Of a stretch of DNA of 37,610 nt, positions 31,200 through 37,610 are shown piece after piece. The position numbers and the translations under genes are program-made. Position 1 is the first letter of the stretch. The number at the start of each line of letters is the position of its first letter. The notes beneath the pieces are model-generated. The model saw only the letters and a program-made list of their open reading frames with translations. It ran no database searches and had not been told where the DNA came from. The DNA is from Marmoricola sp. (GTDB lineage: Bacteria; Actinomycetota; Actinomycetes; Propionibacteriales; Nocardioidaceae): the NCBI GenBank assembly GCA_030151765.1, contig JASLCW010000264.1:1-37610 (forward strand). The letters are read 5' to 3'.

Positions 31200-31868
31200 G
31201 TGCGCAGTCTGCTGACCACCCTCGCCTTCCTCCTGCCCTTCAACGGACTCAAGATCCGCCTGCTCAACTGGGCCGGGCACGACATCCACCCGACGGCGCA
31301 CGTCGGCATCTGCCTGGTCAAGAGCGTGGACCGCTTCGAGATCGGCGAAGGGGCCATCCTCGGGCACTTCAACGTGATCGGCCGCGTGCGCCTCGTGAAG
31401 CTGGGCCCGGGGTCGATGATCGCCTTCTTCAACCTGATCACGGTCGGGGTCAGCGGCGCCGATCTCCCCGACACCGACGACCCCGAGCTCGCCGACGTGC
31501 GCGGCACGCTGCGTCTGGGGGAGCGCGCCCAGGTGATCAGCTTCCACATGCTCGACTGCAGCGGGGGCGTCGTGCTGAAGGACAATGCGTGGCTCACGGG
31601 CTGGCGTACGACGCTGCTCTCGCACGCCTTCGACCCTTCCGACGGCGGCTTGATCGCCGAGCCCATCGTGCTCGAGGAGCGTGCCGTCGTCGGTACGTCG
31701 TGCACCATCCTGCCCGGTGTCGTGGTCGGTGAGGGCGCCGTGCTCGCGGCCGGATCCGCACTCTGGACTCGACAGAATGCCGCCGCGGAGTGCCTCCACG
31801 GCGGTGTGCCCGCACGTCGCCTGGCACCGGTCAAGATCCCGGAGTCGGCGTTCGAGTCGGTGAACTGA
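31200..31868 (+). CDS. Left-handed beta-helix acyltransferase, copy 2
   Basis: 222 aa paralogue of the gene at 27620. It shares the start MRSLLTTLAFLLPF, the IHPTAHVGICLVKSV turns, FHMLDCSGGVVLKDNAWLTG, and an end with VVGEGAVLAAGSALWTR and GGVPARRLAPV. It has a more acidic loop in the middle (ADLPDTDDPELADV) where copy 1 has a shorter one. Both copies have leaderless GTG starts. It is 13 bases upstream of the flippase gene, so they may be expressed together. Expected role: O-acylation of a sugar in the repeat unit. Confidence 0.8.
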   Translation: MRSLLTTLAFLLPFNGLKIRLLNWAGHDIHPTAHVGICLVKSVDRFEIGEGAILGHFNVIGRVRLVKLGPGSMIAFFNLITVGVSGADLPDTDDPELADVRGTLRLGERAQVISFHMLDCSGGVVLKDNAWLTGWRTTLLSHAFDPSDGGLIAEPIVLEERAVVGTSCTILPGVVVGEGAVLAAGSALWTRQNAAAECLHGGVPARRLAPVKIPESAFESVN

Positions 31869-31881
31869 GAGGCACGCCCTC

Positions 31882-33222
31882 GTGGGATCCAGCGGCCGGC
31901 ATCGGGCCGAGCGCGTCCGTAAGCGCCGCATACCCGATGCCGCTTACGTCATCGGCGCCGGCGTCGCGAATCAGGCGCTGACGCTCATCTCCGGGCCGAT
32001 CATCGCCCGGATGCTCGGCCCCGCCGGACGTGGTGAGGTGGTCACCGTGCTGGCGGTGGCGCTGCTGGCCAGCCAGTTCATGCTCTCCGCACTCGGCGGT
32101 GCCATCTCCCGCTCCGTCGCAGCCGCGCACGCGCCCGCGCGCGACACCGTCGGTCCCTTCCTGCGCGGGTGGATCGGCTGGTCGGCGCTGACCGGTGTCT
32201 TCGCCGCCGTCGCCACCGGCGTCGCACTGCGCGGCTCGGTCGAATGGACGACTTTGGTGGCCATGGCCTTCGTGGTCACCTTCTCCGGCGGCGTCCACGC
32301 GCTCTTCCGCTCGATGGTGTACGGCGAGGACGGCATCCGGGCCGCGATGTGGGCCGAGATGTGGTTCATGCTCGCGTACGTCGGCTCGATCGTGGCCGTC
32401 TTCGTGGTCAGGCCGACCAACCCTCCGGCCGTCGTACTGACCTGCTATTTCTTCGCGCAGCTGGTGGGCGCGGCGATGATGTGGCGGGCGCTGCGCAAGC
32501 CCGAGGGCAAGGGGACCGATCGCAGTGTGCGCACGGAGGTCCACCGTTTCGCGCGCTCGTCGTACCTGAGCTCGATCGGCGCGCTCGACCGTCTCGGCCT
32601 GGACTCGATCATCATCGGCCAGATCCTCGGTGCGAGTGCGCTGGGCCTCTACTCGGTCGCCTCGTCGGTCGGCATGATGCCGGCGGTCATGGTGGGCACC
32701 CTCGCCGTACCGCTGATGCCGAAGATGGTCGCCGCCGGTGCCCGTGAAGGCGCCGTGCTGCTCCGCAAGTGGACGCTCGCCTCCGTCGTCATCTTCGCGG
32801 TGATGATCCCGGCGATGTGGATCATCGTCGGGCCGGGCATCCGGATCTTCTTCGGCCACGACTTCGAGGGCGCCATCTGGTGTGCCCGCTGGCTCCTGCT
32901 CGCCAACGCTGCCTTCGCCTTCCGGCTGCTGTGGGGTGCGGCGGCGCTGGCCCAGGACCGCGAGAAGCTCGCCTCTCGGATCTCCCTGCTGTCGAGCATC
33001 GCCCTGCTCGGGGCGCTCGTGGTCGGCTCGTACTGGGGTGGGCTCAACGGTGCCGCCGTCGCCTCGATCATCGCTTCGGTGCTGAGCTGCGCGGCCATCG
33101 CCGCGGTCGTCTCGTGGACCGGCAAGGGCGTCAAGAAGCGGGAGATCACGCCCGAGGAGACGGAGCTGGCCGAGGCGGACCAGATCGAGCAGATCGAGAA
33201 GTTCGGTCAGGCCCAGGCCTGA
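31882..33222 (+). CDS. Polysaccharide flippase (Wzx/MATE-like)
   Basis: 446 aa with about twelve membrane helices. The opening IPDAAYVIGAGVANQALTLI, then GPIIARMLGPAGRGEVV is the recognisable start of polysaccharide-biosynthesis flippases, in which a lipid-linked repeat unit is turned to the outer face. SSYLSSIGALDRLGLDSII near residue 225 matches the second half of the fold. The C-terminal tail is acidic (EETELAEADQIEQIEKFG). The GTG at 31882 follows GAGAGG at a distance of 9 bases. Together with the Wzy-like protein at 20948 it makes a Wzx/Wzy export route likely. Confidence 0.85.
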   Translation: MGSSGRHRAERVRKRRIPDAAYVIGAGVANQALTLISGPIIARMLGPAGRGEVVTVLAVALLASQFMLSALGGAISRSVAAAHAPARDTVGPFLRGWIGWSALTGVFAAVATGVALRGSVEWTTLVAMAFVVTFSGGVHALFRSMVYGEDGIRAAMWAEMWFMLAYVGSIVAVFVVRPTNPPAVVLTCYFFAQLVGAAMMWRALRKPEGKGTDRSVRTEVHRFARSSYLSSIGALDRLGLDSIIIGQILGASALGLYSVASSVGMMPAVMVGTLAVPLMPKMVAAGAREGAVLLRKWTLASVVIFAVMIPAMWIIVGPGIRIFFGHDFEGAIWCARWLLLANAAFAFRLLWGAAALAQDREKLASRISLLSSIALLGALVVGSYWGGLNGAAVASIIASVLSCAAIAAVVSWTGKGVKKREITPEETELAEADQIEQIEKFGQAQA

Positions 33223-33235
33223 CCGAGGCGGTGCC

Positions 33236-34303
33236 TCAGGCCTTCTTCTTGAACAGGTAGAACTCGTCCTGCAGGCCGATCATGTCGCACATCTCCTGCG
33301 TGGAGTAGATCTGGCGGTGGTCGGCCAGCTCGTAGCCCGCGCCGAGCACGGTCGGCATGAAGTCGAGCCGACTGCCGTCGTTCTCGGTCGAGAGAAGCAC
33401 GCCCTGGGTGTTCGGGACGATCAGGAGCCACTCGATGTCGCGCTCGGCGATGCGCTCGAACCACCAGTTGATCGAGGCCAGCGACTGCTCCGAGAAGGAG
33501 TGCACGTTGACCGCGATCGTGTACGAGTCGCGCAGGCTGTCGATCTCCGACAGCGGTACCACCCGTACGGCGTCCGAGAGGCCGCGGAACTTCGTGTAGT
33601 ACTCGCAGAGGAAGGTCGAGATCGGGACGCCGTCGGTGCAGTCGTAGGCGACGACATTGTCGAGGCCCTCGTCGATGCGGTGGGCGAGGCGGCCGTAGCC
33701 GGCGCCGATGTCGAGAACGGTGGCGTCCTTGATCGAGCTGAGCCCCATGTGCTCGTCGAGGTAGCTGATCTCGTTGATGCTGTCGAGAAGGTCGCGGCTG
33801 ACCGTGCGCTCACCGAAGCCGAAGGTGAAGGCGCCGAAGAGACCGTCCTCCTTCAGCTTCGAGAACAGGCCGAGACGGTCGCGCGACTCGATGTCGAGCA
33901 TCGCCAGGAAGTTGCGGGTCTTGGCGCCACCGGTGAAGAGCCGGAGCTGCCACACATAGGCGTTGTCACCGCGGAACCAGGCCAGCGAGAGGTTCTTGGC
34001 GAGGAAGTCGTCGCTCCACTGGGTCGGCACCGCCGACGGGTAGTCGAGCTTGTCGTAGGCATTGCGCAGTTCGGTCAGACGGGGGTTGTCGGCGCGCAGT
34101 TCGGCCTCGGCACCCGCCGGGAGCGGTACGTCGGAGTCGTGGCCGACCTCGAAGTAGCGCTTGCCCTCGTCGTCGATCCGGGTGACCAGGATGCCCCGAC
34201 GCGCCAGGCCCACCTGGACGCGGCGCTGAACGGCGTCCTTCACGAGGGCGGGGCTGACGCGCTTCGCCTTGGCGATGAGATTCTTCGACGTAGTGGAGGC
34301 CAC
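33236..34303 (-). CDS. Putative sugar O-methyltransferase
   Basis: 355 aa class I SAM enzyme. Motif I is VLDIGAGYGRLAHRI at about 204-218, followed by VVAYDCTDGVPIS, AVNVHSFSEQSLASINWW and WLLIVPNTQG. The longer N-terminal half (VGHDSDVPL, LRNAYDKLDYPS, FFLAKNL-type segments such as SDDFLAKNLSLAWFRG) is the pattern of the family named putative sugar O-methyltransferase, found in many glycan loci. The GTG at 34303 was chosen because TAGGGT ends 8 bases before it; there is no ribosome site. It converges on the flippase gene (13-base gap). Confidence 0.8.
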   Translation of the reverse strand: MASTTSKNLIAKAKRVSPALVKDAVQRRVQVGLARRGILVTRIDDEGKRYFEVGHDSDVPLPAGAEAELRADNPRLTELRNAYDKLDYPSAVPTQWSDDFLAKNLSLAWFRGDNAYVWQLRLFTGGAKTRNFLAMLDIESRDRLGLFSKLKEDGLFGAFTFGFGERTVSRDLLDSINEISYLDEHMGLSSIKDATVLDIGAGYGRLAHRIDEGLDNVVAYDCTDGVPISTFLCEYYTKFRGLSDAVRVVPLSEIDSLRDSYTIAVNVHSFSEQSLASINWWFERIAERDIEWLLIVPNTQGVLLSTENDGSRLDFMPTVLGAGYELADHRQIYSTQEMCDMIGLQDEFYLFKKKA

Positions 34304-34311
34304 GAGGCGAG

Positions 34312-34317
34312 ACCCTA
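34312..34317 (-). promoter_or_regulatory. -10 element of leaderless sugar methyltransferase
   Basis: TAGGGT (within TATAGGGT) on the minus strand, 8 bases before the GTG at 34303. Confidence 0.45.
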
Positions 34318-34428
34318 TACGGGCGAAGGCGTCCGCGCTCCGGAGTCGCCGACATGTCCGCAGTGCGATCTGGTGGAATGTGCCTGCCCGAGCGGGTGCA
34401 ATCCCGATTCGTCTTCCCGAGGAGGACC

Positions 34429-35631
34429 GTGCCGCTCCCTCCCGCACTCCGTCCCTGGTGGCCGCTGTTCAAGCGGCTGCACCGTGCGCTGACCCGAATC
34501 AGCGGCGCGCTGTACCGGCTGCTCGCGCCCTTCCTGTCCGGGCGCGGGGTGCCGCGCGGCTCGGTCGAGAGCTCCGCCGAGCTGGCCGCGCTCGAGCCCG
34601 GGACCGTCGCGGTTCACCCTGCCGGGCAGGGCGAGGTGCTCCGGCGGCGCCCGGTCACCGGCGTACCGGCGGGCCACTGGGTCTTCGCCGAGGCACGGAC
34701 TGCGGACATCCCGGCCGGCTTCGTCCTCGACGTCCGAGACGGCCGACTGGCCGGCGACTACGGCGCGACGATCACCCCGTCCGGCCGGCTCGACCACGAG
34801 ACGAGCCGCTATTTCGGCACCTCCGACTGGCGCGAGCACCCGGTCTTCCTGCGCCCCACCCTCGGTCGCGTCGAACGGGTGGAGGGCACCGCGCTCAGCC
34901 TGGTCAACCGGGGCACCAACGGGAACTACTACCACTTCCTGTACGACGCGATCGCCCGCTACGGGCTCTTCGAGCAGGCCATGCCCGACACCCCTGTCGA
35001 CGCGGTGATCGTCGCCCACGGCGCCGGCTACCAGCGGCAGCTGCTCGAGCTGGCCGGCATCCCCGGCCCGTATCTCCAGCCCGACCGGGGCGTCTGCTTC
35101 CGCGCCGACCGGCTGCTGGTCCCGAGCAATCCCAACTGGGCGCTCCAGGCGCCGCCGGAGATGGTCGAGTGGCTGCGCCGCCGGCTGCCGCCCCGGAATC
35201 CGCCGGCCGACCGGGTCCGCCTCTTCCTCTCGCGTGGCGACGCCCGCCTCACCCGGCGCTATGTCGAGGAGGCGGCGCTGCTGGAGCTGCTGGCGCCTCG
35301 CGGTTTCGTCAGGCTCGACCCGGGGACCCTGACCGTGCAGGAGCAGATCGATGTCTTCAGCCGTGCCGAGATCATCGTGGCGCCGCACGGCGCCGGTCTC
35401 ACCAATGTGACCTTCAGCCCGCCCGACGTACGGGTGCTCGAGCTCTTCCCGTCGACTTATGTCCACCTCGGGCTGTGGGCGATCTGCCAGGCGATCGGTG
35501 CGGACTACCGCTATCTGGTCGCCGACGGTCCCGGCGGCCCGGACGGCCCGAACGCGGGCATCGCCGACGACGTGTCGATCCCGCCGCAACGCATCGTCGA
35601 CCAGGTCGAGGAGATGCTCCGCGGCGCTTGA
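34429..35631 (+). CDS. Family 61 glycosyltransferase
   Basis: 400 aa. The GT61 (DUF563) signature is present: GNYYHFLYDAIARYGLF near residue 160, FLSRGDARLTRR, and IIVAPHGAGLTNVTF near 315, followed by VLELFPSTYVHLGLW. In eukaryotes GT61 includes xylosyl and arabinosyl transferases; bacterial members sit in capsule and exopolysaccharide loci and their donors are mostly unknown. The GTG at 34429 has GAGGAGG 3-4 bases upstream. The upstream frame is open but not supported. It is the last gene of the glycan locus and converges on the SGNH lipoprotein (7-base gap). Confidence 0.87.
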   Translation: MPLPPALRPWWPLFKRLHRALTRISGALYRLLAPFLSGRGVPRGSVESSAELAALEPGTVAVHPAGQGEVLRRRPVTGVPAGHWVFAEARTADIPAGFVLDVRDGRLAGDYGATITPSGRLDHETSRYFGTSDWREHPVFLRPTLGRVERVEGTALSLVNRGTNGNYYHFLYDAIARYGLFEQAMPDTPVDAVIVAHGAGYQRQLLELAGIPGPYLQPDRGVCFRADRLLVPSNPNWALQAPPEMVEWLRRRLPPRNPPADRVRLFLSRGDARLTRRYVEEAALLELLAPRGFVRLDPGTLTVQEQIDVFSRAEIIVAPHGAGLTNVTFSPPDVRVLELFPSTYVHLGLWAICQAIGADYRYLVADGPGGPDGPNAGIADDVSIPPQRIVDQVEEMLRGA

Positions 35632-35638
35632 GCCGGGT

Positions 35639-36520
35639 TCAGGCGCCGGTAGCGCCGTATGCCTTGACGATCGCGTCGGCGGCCGCGTGTTGCTCGGCGG
35701 CGTAGGGGTGCCAGGGCACACCCTTCGCGCGGTCGACCTCGCCCGCGATCCAGGGATCGGCGCTGCAGATGTCGTGGCCGTGGGTCACCGCGAAGACGTC
35801 GACATAGGTCGACCGGGTCTGCGTGGCGGCCGCCTTGAGGTCGCTGTTGAGCCCGCTGATGATCCTGCTCGCGAAGGGCACATCGCCGGCCGCGAGCGGG
35901 AATGCCGCGCAGGGACTGGTGGGAATGAGATCGGGATAGCCGACGACCAGCACCCTGGCGGCGGGTGCCTTCCTCCGGACCGCGCGGAGAGCCGAAAGGA
36001 CCTGGCTCTTCACGATCTGGAGCTTCGCGGCGAGATCCATGCCGGGCGCAGCAGCGCGGTCCGCGTCGGTGCAGGGGCTGTTCGAGGTCTTGGCTGCGGC
36101 GGCCTTGGGGCAGATGTCGTAGATGAAGTTGTAGAGCGCGAAGTCGTTGGCGCCGAGGCTGAAGGTCACCAGCTTCGCGTGTGCGGTCACACCCTTGATC
36201 TGCGGACCGACCCACTTCTGCAGGATGGTCATCTGGCGGCCGACGACGGAACCGCTGTTGGCGCCCGCACAGCTGCGGTCGTCGAGGTTCAGGCCGAGCG
36301 ACTTGGCGACGATGCGTGGGTAGTTGCCGGTCGCCTGGTAGCAGCCATTGATGTCGACGGTGTCCCCGACGCCCGGGGCCGAGGTGTAGGAGTCGCCGAG
36401 GGCGACATAGCTGGCCGACTTCGACCGGCCGAGGATCTCCGTCGACGTGCCCGCGCCGCAGGCTGTCAGGGCGACGGTGAGGACCAGGGCCAGGGAGACG
36501 GCGGCGAAACCTCGGGTCAT
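35639..36520 (-). CDS. Secreted SGNH/GDSL hydrolase lipoprotein
   Basis: 293 aa. A lipoprotein signal ends in the lipobox LTAC with Cys21. The SGNH blocks are complete: ALGDSYTSAPG (Ser44), RSCAGANSGS (block II Gly), FSLGANDFAL (block III) and VPWHPYAAEQ (block V His), giving an esterase or lipase-like hydrolase outside the membrane. Four more Cys (in DINGCY, DDRSCAG, ICPK, SPC) suggest disulfides, as in SEST-like secreted esterases. The ATG at 36520 has TAGGAT 8 bases upstream. It could trim acyl groups from the exported glycan, but may equally be unrelated to it. Confidence 0.87.
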   Translation of the reverse strand: MTRGFAAVSLALVLTVALTACGAGTSTEILGRSKSASYVALGDSYTSAPGVGDTVDINGCYQATGNYPRIVAKSLGLNLDDRSCAGANSGSVVGRQMTILQKWVGPQIKGVTAHAKLVTFSLGANDFALYNFIYDICPKAAAAKTSNSPCTDADRAAAPGMDLAAKLQIVKSQVLSALRAVRRKAPAARVLVVGYPDLIPTSPCAAFPLAAGDVPFASRIISGLNSDLKAAATQTRSTYVDVFAVTHGHDICSADPWIAGEVDRAKGVPWHPYAAEQHAAADAIVKAYGATGA

Positions 36521-36528
36521 AGCGGCGG

Positions 36529-36534
36529 ATCCTA
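36529..36534 (-). promoter_or_regulatory. -10 element of leaderless SGNH lipoprotein
   Basis: TAGGAT on the minus strand, 8 bases before the ATG at 36520. Confidence 0.45.
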
Positions 36535-36588
36535 CTGGAGCTGAATGACCTTTCTGGGCCGATCCGCAGCCTGAGCATCTCAGAATAT

Positions 36589-36600
36589 AGACAGCTGTCT
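36589..36600. promoter_or_regulatory. 12-bp perfect palindrome in the divergent promoter region
   Basis: agacagctgtct, in an unusually AT-rich patch for this window, between the SGNH lipoprotein promoter and the sulfur-operon promoter. Position 45-56 bases upstream of the sulfur -10 suits an operator. No regulator can be named from sequence. Confidence 0.4.
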
Positions 36601-36644
36601 CACAGAGCGAGATTGGAAGTTGCGGCTCCCCGGCAGGGCTCAAC

Positions 36645-36650
36645 TAACAT
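36645..36650 (+). promoter_or_regulatory. -10 element of the sulfur operon
   Basis: TAACAT, 7 bases before the GTG of the leader peptide at 36658. TTGCGG at 36620-36625 is a poor -35 candidate with 19-base spacing. Confidence 0.6.
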
Positions 36651-36657
36651 CGCAATC

Positions 36658-36735
36658 GTGCTTACGACCATGCTGACCAAGCGACGCGCAGTGGATCACT
36701 GCCGCGTGCGCTCGGCGCTGTGTCGAATGTCCTGA
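36658..36735 (+). CDS. Leaderless Cys-containing leader peptide of the sulfur operon
   Basis: 25 codons, GTG start and TGA stop. The peptide carries LTKRRAVDHCRV at residues 6-17 and SALCR at 19-23, with Cys at 15 (TGC) and 22 (TGT). This fits the small actinobacterial leader peptides with an R-R-x-V-D-x-C/x-R-V-x-S-x-x-C pattern that precede sulfur-assimilation genes, and recalls the leaderless Cys-rich short frames that act as cysteine-responsive attenuators in mycobacteria. No ribosome site exists; transcription should start at the GTG. It ends one base before a hairpin and 70 bases before the DUF4395 gene. Inferred role: sensing charged Cys-tRNA. Confidence 0.8.
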   Translation: MLTTMLTKRRAVDHCRVRSALCRMS

Positions 36736-36762
36736 GTCGACGTCGGTCCTCCTGACGTCGAC
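36736..36762 (+). promoter_or_regulatory. Attenuator-like hairpin after the leader peptide
   Basis: Perfect 9-base arms (gtcgacgtc at 36736-36744, gacgtcgac at 36754-36762) with loop ggtcctcct, beginning right after the leader stop codon. The stretch tcctgacg at 36750-36757 is also fully complementary to cgtcagga at 36791-36798, which contains the AGGA ribosome site of the next gene. The two pairings compete for 36754-36757, so they can form a switch. Confidence 0.65.
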
Positions 36763-36805
36763 GGCACCTGAGCACCCCGTCCCTCCCTCTCGTCAGGACA
36801 TCGTC

Positions 36806-37318
36806 ATGAGCTCGTCTCCTATCGACGCGCGCGGACCGCAGTTCAATGCGGCCGTCACCAGCGTCTTGCTCGTCGTCGTACTCGCCACGGCGCACCTCGG
36901 CATCGGGGTCTACGTCCTGGCGGTCCAGGCGGCACTCTTCGCCACCGCGGTCCTCCTCGGAGTCCAGCGCACGCCGCTGGCCTGGGTCTTCCGCAAGCAC
37001 GTCCGGCCCCGCCTGGGCCCGAGCACTGACTGGGAGGACCCGCGCCCGCCGCGCTTCGCCCAGGGCATCGGCCTCGTCTTCGCGCTGGTCGGGATCGTCG
37101 GCTTCACCGCCGGTCCCTCCTGGCTCGGGTACGTCGCCACCGGGTTCGCACTCGTCGCCGCGCTCCTCAACGCGACGGTGCAGTTCTGCCTGGGCTGCCA
37201 GATCTACGGGGTGTGCAAGTTGCCGCAGAGCAATGTCGCCACCACCTCGGCCGACCCGGCCACCACTGATTCAACCGACCAGAGCATCACCAACAACAAG
37301 AAGGAAGCACTCGCATGA
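36806..37318 (+). CDS. DUF4395 family membrane protein
   Basis: 170 aa with about four hydrophobic helices (SVLLVVVLATAHLGIGVYVL, ALFATAVLLGV, GIGLVFALVGIVGFT, YVATGFALVAALLNATV). The family signature DARGPQFNAAVTS near the front and FCLGCQIYGVC, a CxxC motif after the last helix, are clear. DUF4395 proteins occur next to thioredoxin-like and sulfurtransferase genes in actinobacteria and are thought to take part in sulfur or thiol redox work, but no reaction is established. The ATG at 36806 has only a weak AGGA 7 bases upstream, which can be masked by the leader RNA. Its stop overlaps the sulfurtransferase start (ATGA). Ser/Thr/Asn-rich tail. Confidence 0.88.
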   Translation: MSSSPIDARGPQFNAAVTSVLLVVVLATAHLGIGVYVLAVQAALFATAVLLGVQRTPLAWVFRKHVRPRLGPSTDWEDPRPPRFAQGIGLVFALVGIVGFTAGPSWLGYVATGFALVAALLNATVQFCLGCQIYGVCKLPQSNVATTSADPATTDSTDQSITNNKKEALA

Positions 37319-37610
37319 GCCGCGAAAACAGCCTCGTCTCCGCCGACTGGGTGGAGCAGAACCTCGACAACCCGAAGGTGGTGCTCGTCGAGGTGGATGA
37401 GGACACCACCGCCTACGACAAGGGCCACATCAAGGGCGCCATCAAGCTCGACTGGACCACCGACCTGCAGGACGCGGTCCGTCGTGACTTCGTCAACAAG
37501 CAGCAGTTCGAGGAGCTCCTGTCGGGTCGCGGCGTGGCGAACGACGACACCGTCGTCCTCTACGGCGGCAACAACAACTGGTTCGCCGCCTACGCCTACT
37601 GGTACTTCAA
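37315..37610 (+). CDS. Thiosulfate sulfurtransferase, rhodanese family (5' end)
   Basis: The first 98 codons of a two-domain rhodanese, cut by the window end. SADWVEQNLDNPKVVLVEVD, YDKGHIKGAIKLDW and VVLYGGNNNWFAAYAYWYF match the N-terminal domain of the actinobacterial CysA2/SseA-type sulfurtransferases, which move sulfane sulfur from thiosulfate to a thiol acceptor. The catalytic Cys of this family lies in the C-terminal domain, outside the window. ATG at 37315 overlaps the DUF4395 stop; AAGGAAG lies 7 bases upstream. The gene shares the operon and, by inference, the cysteine control of the leader peptide. Confidence 0.92.
   Translation, partial: MSRENSLVSADWVEQNLDNPKVVLVEVDEDTTAYDKGHIKGAIKLDWTTDLQDAVRRDFVNKQQFEELLSGRGVANDDTVVLYGGNNNWFAAYAYWYF

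Noticed and set aside
14410..35631. Complete Wzx/Wzy capsule locus
   Set aside because: No priming glycosyltransferase, Wzz/Wzc or outer export gene can be seen, so it is described as a glycan locus that depends on genes elsewhere.
1..37610. tRNA or rRNA genes, phage genes and insertion sequences
   Set aside because: No cloverleaf, ribosomal RNA, integrase or transposase sequence was recognised on either strand by reading.

Overview
The window is high-GC actinobacterial DNA. It carries a mycothiol synthase gene, an OmpR-type GlnR-like regulator, PHO-box-like 11-bp repeats, many GTG starts and many leaderless genes (TANNNT followed 6-8 nt later by the start codon). I favour a Nocardioides-like member of the Propionibacteriales, but the family level is inference. 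I saw no rRNA, tRNA, CRISPR array, insertion sequence or phage gene. Genes are packed tightly and no stretch above 300 bases lacks a gene.

Positions 1-13.6 kb hold phosphate and stress housekeeping. The pstSCAB phosphate importer is on the minus strand, its last gene cut by the window edge, with a two-unit PHO box upstream of pstS. Next come a Nudix plus histidine-phosphatase fusion (MutT1 type), an unrecognised membrane-anchored protein, and a compact four-gene acyl module: a divergent condensation-type acyltransferase, then an acyl carrier protein, an adenylating ligase and a ketoreductase whose reading frames overlap. Polyphosphate kinase, an HSL-family esterase and mycothiol synthase follow. 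The esterase and mshD converge on a symmetric array of six ~27-bp repeat units. A GlnR-like regulator follows.

Positions 14.4-35.6 kb are a surface-polysaccharide locus. It has GDP-mannose-type sugar-nucleotide enzymes (a GME-like epimerase, a canonical GMD and a GMD-like protein with a deleted loop), at least five glycosyltransferases, a Wzy-like polymerase/ligase, a Wzx-like flippase, and an unusually large set of decorating enzymes: six methyltransferases or methyltransferase-like proteins, three left-handed beta-helix acyltransferases, a sulfotransferase with a CxxC...CxxC head, and a cytoplasmic SGNH-like protein. No priming transferase or chain-length regulator is visible, so those would lie elsewhere. 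The likely product is a deoxyhexose-containing glycan that is methylated, acylated and perhaps sulfated.

Positions 35.6-37.6 kb hold a secreted SGNH lipoprotein and then a sulfur operon: a 25-codon leaderless leader peptide with two Cys codons, a hairpin starting right after its stop, a DUF4395 membrane protein, and a thiosulfate sulfurtransferase cut by the window end. From memory, Mycobacterium tuberculosis has sulfurtransferase/thioredoxin genes directly beside glnR-mshD, so the ~21-kb glycan locus may be an insertion between these conserved neighbours. The points most worth checking are the six-unit repeat array, the Cys leader-peptide switch, the acyl module and the decoration-rich glycan locus.
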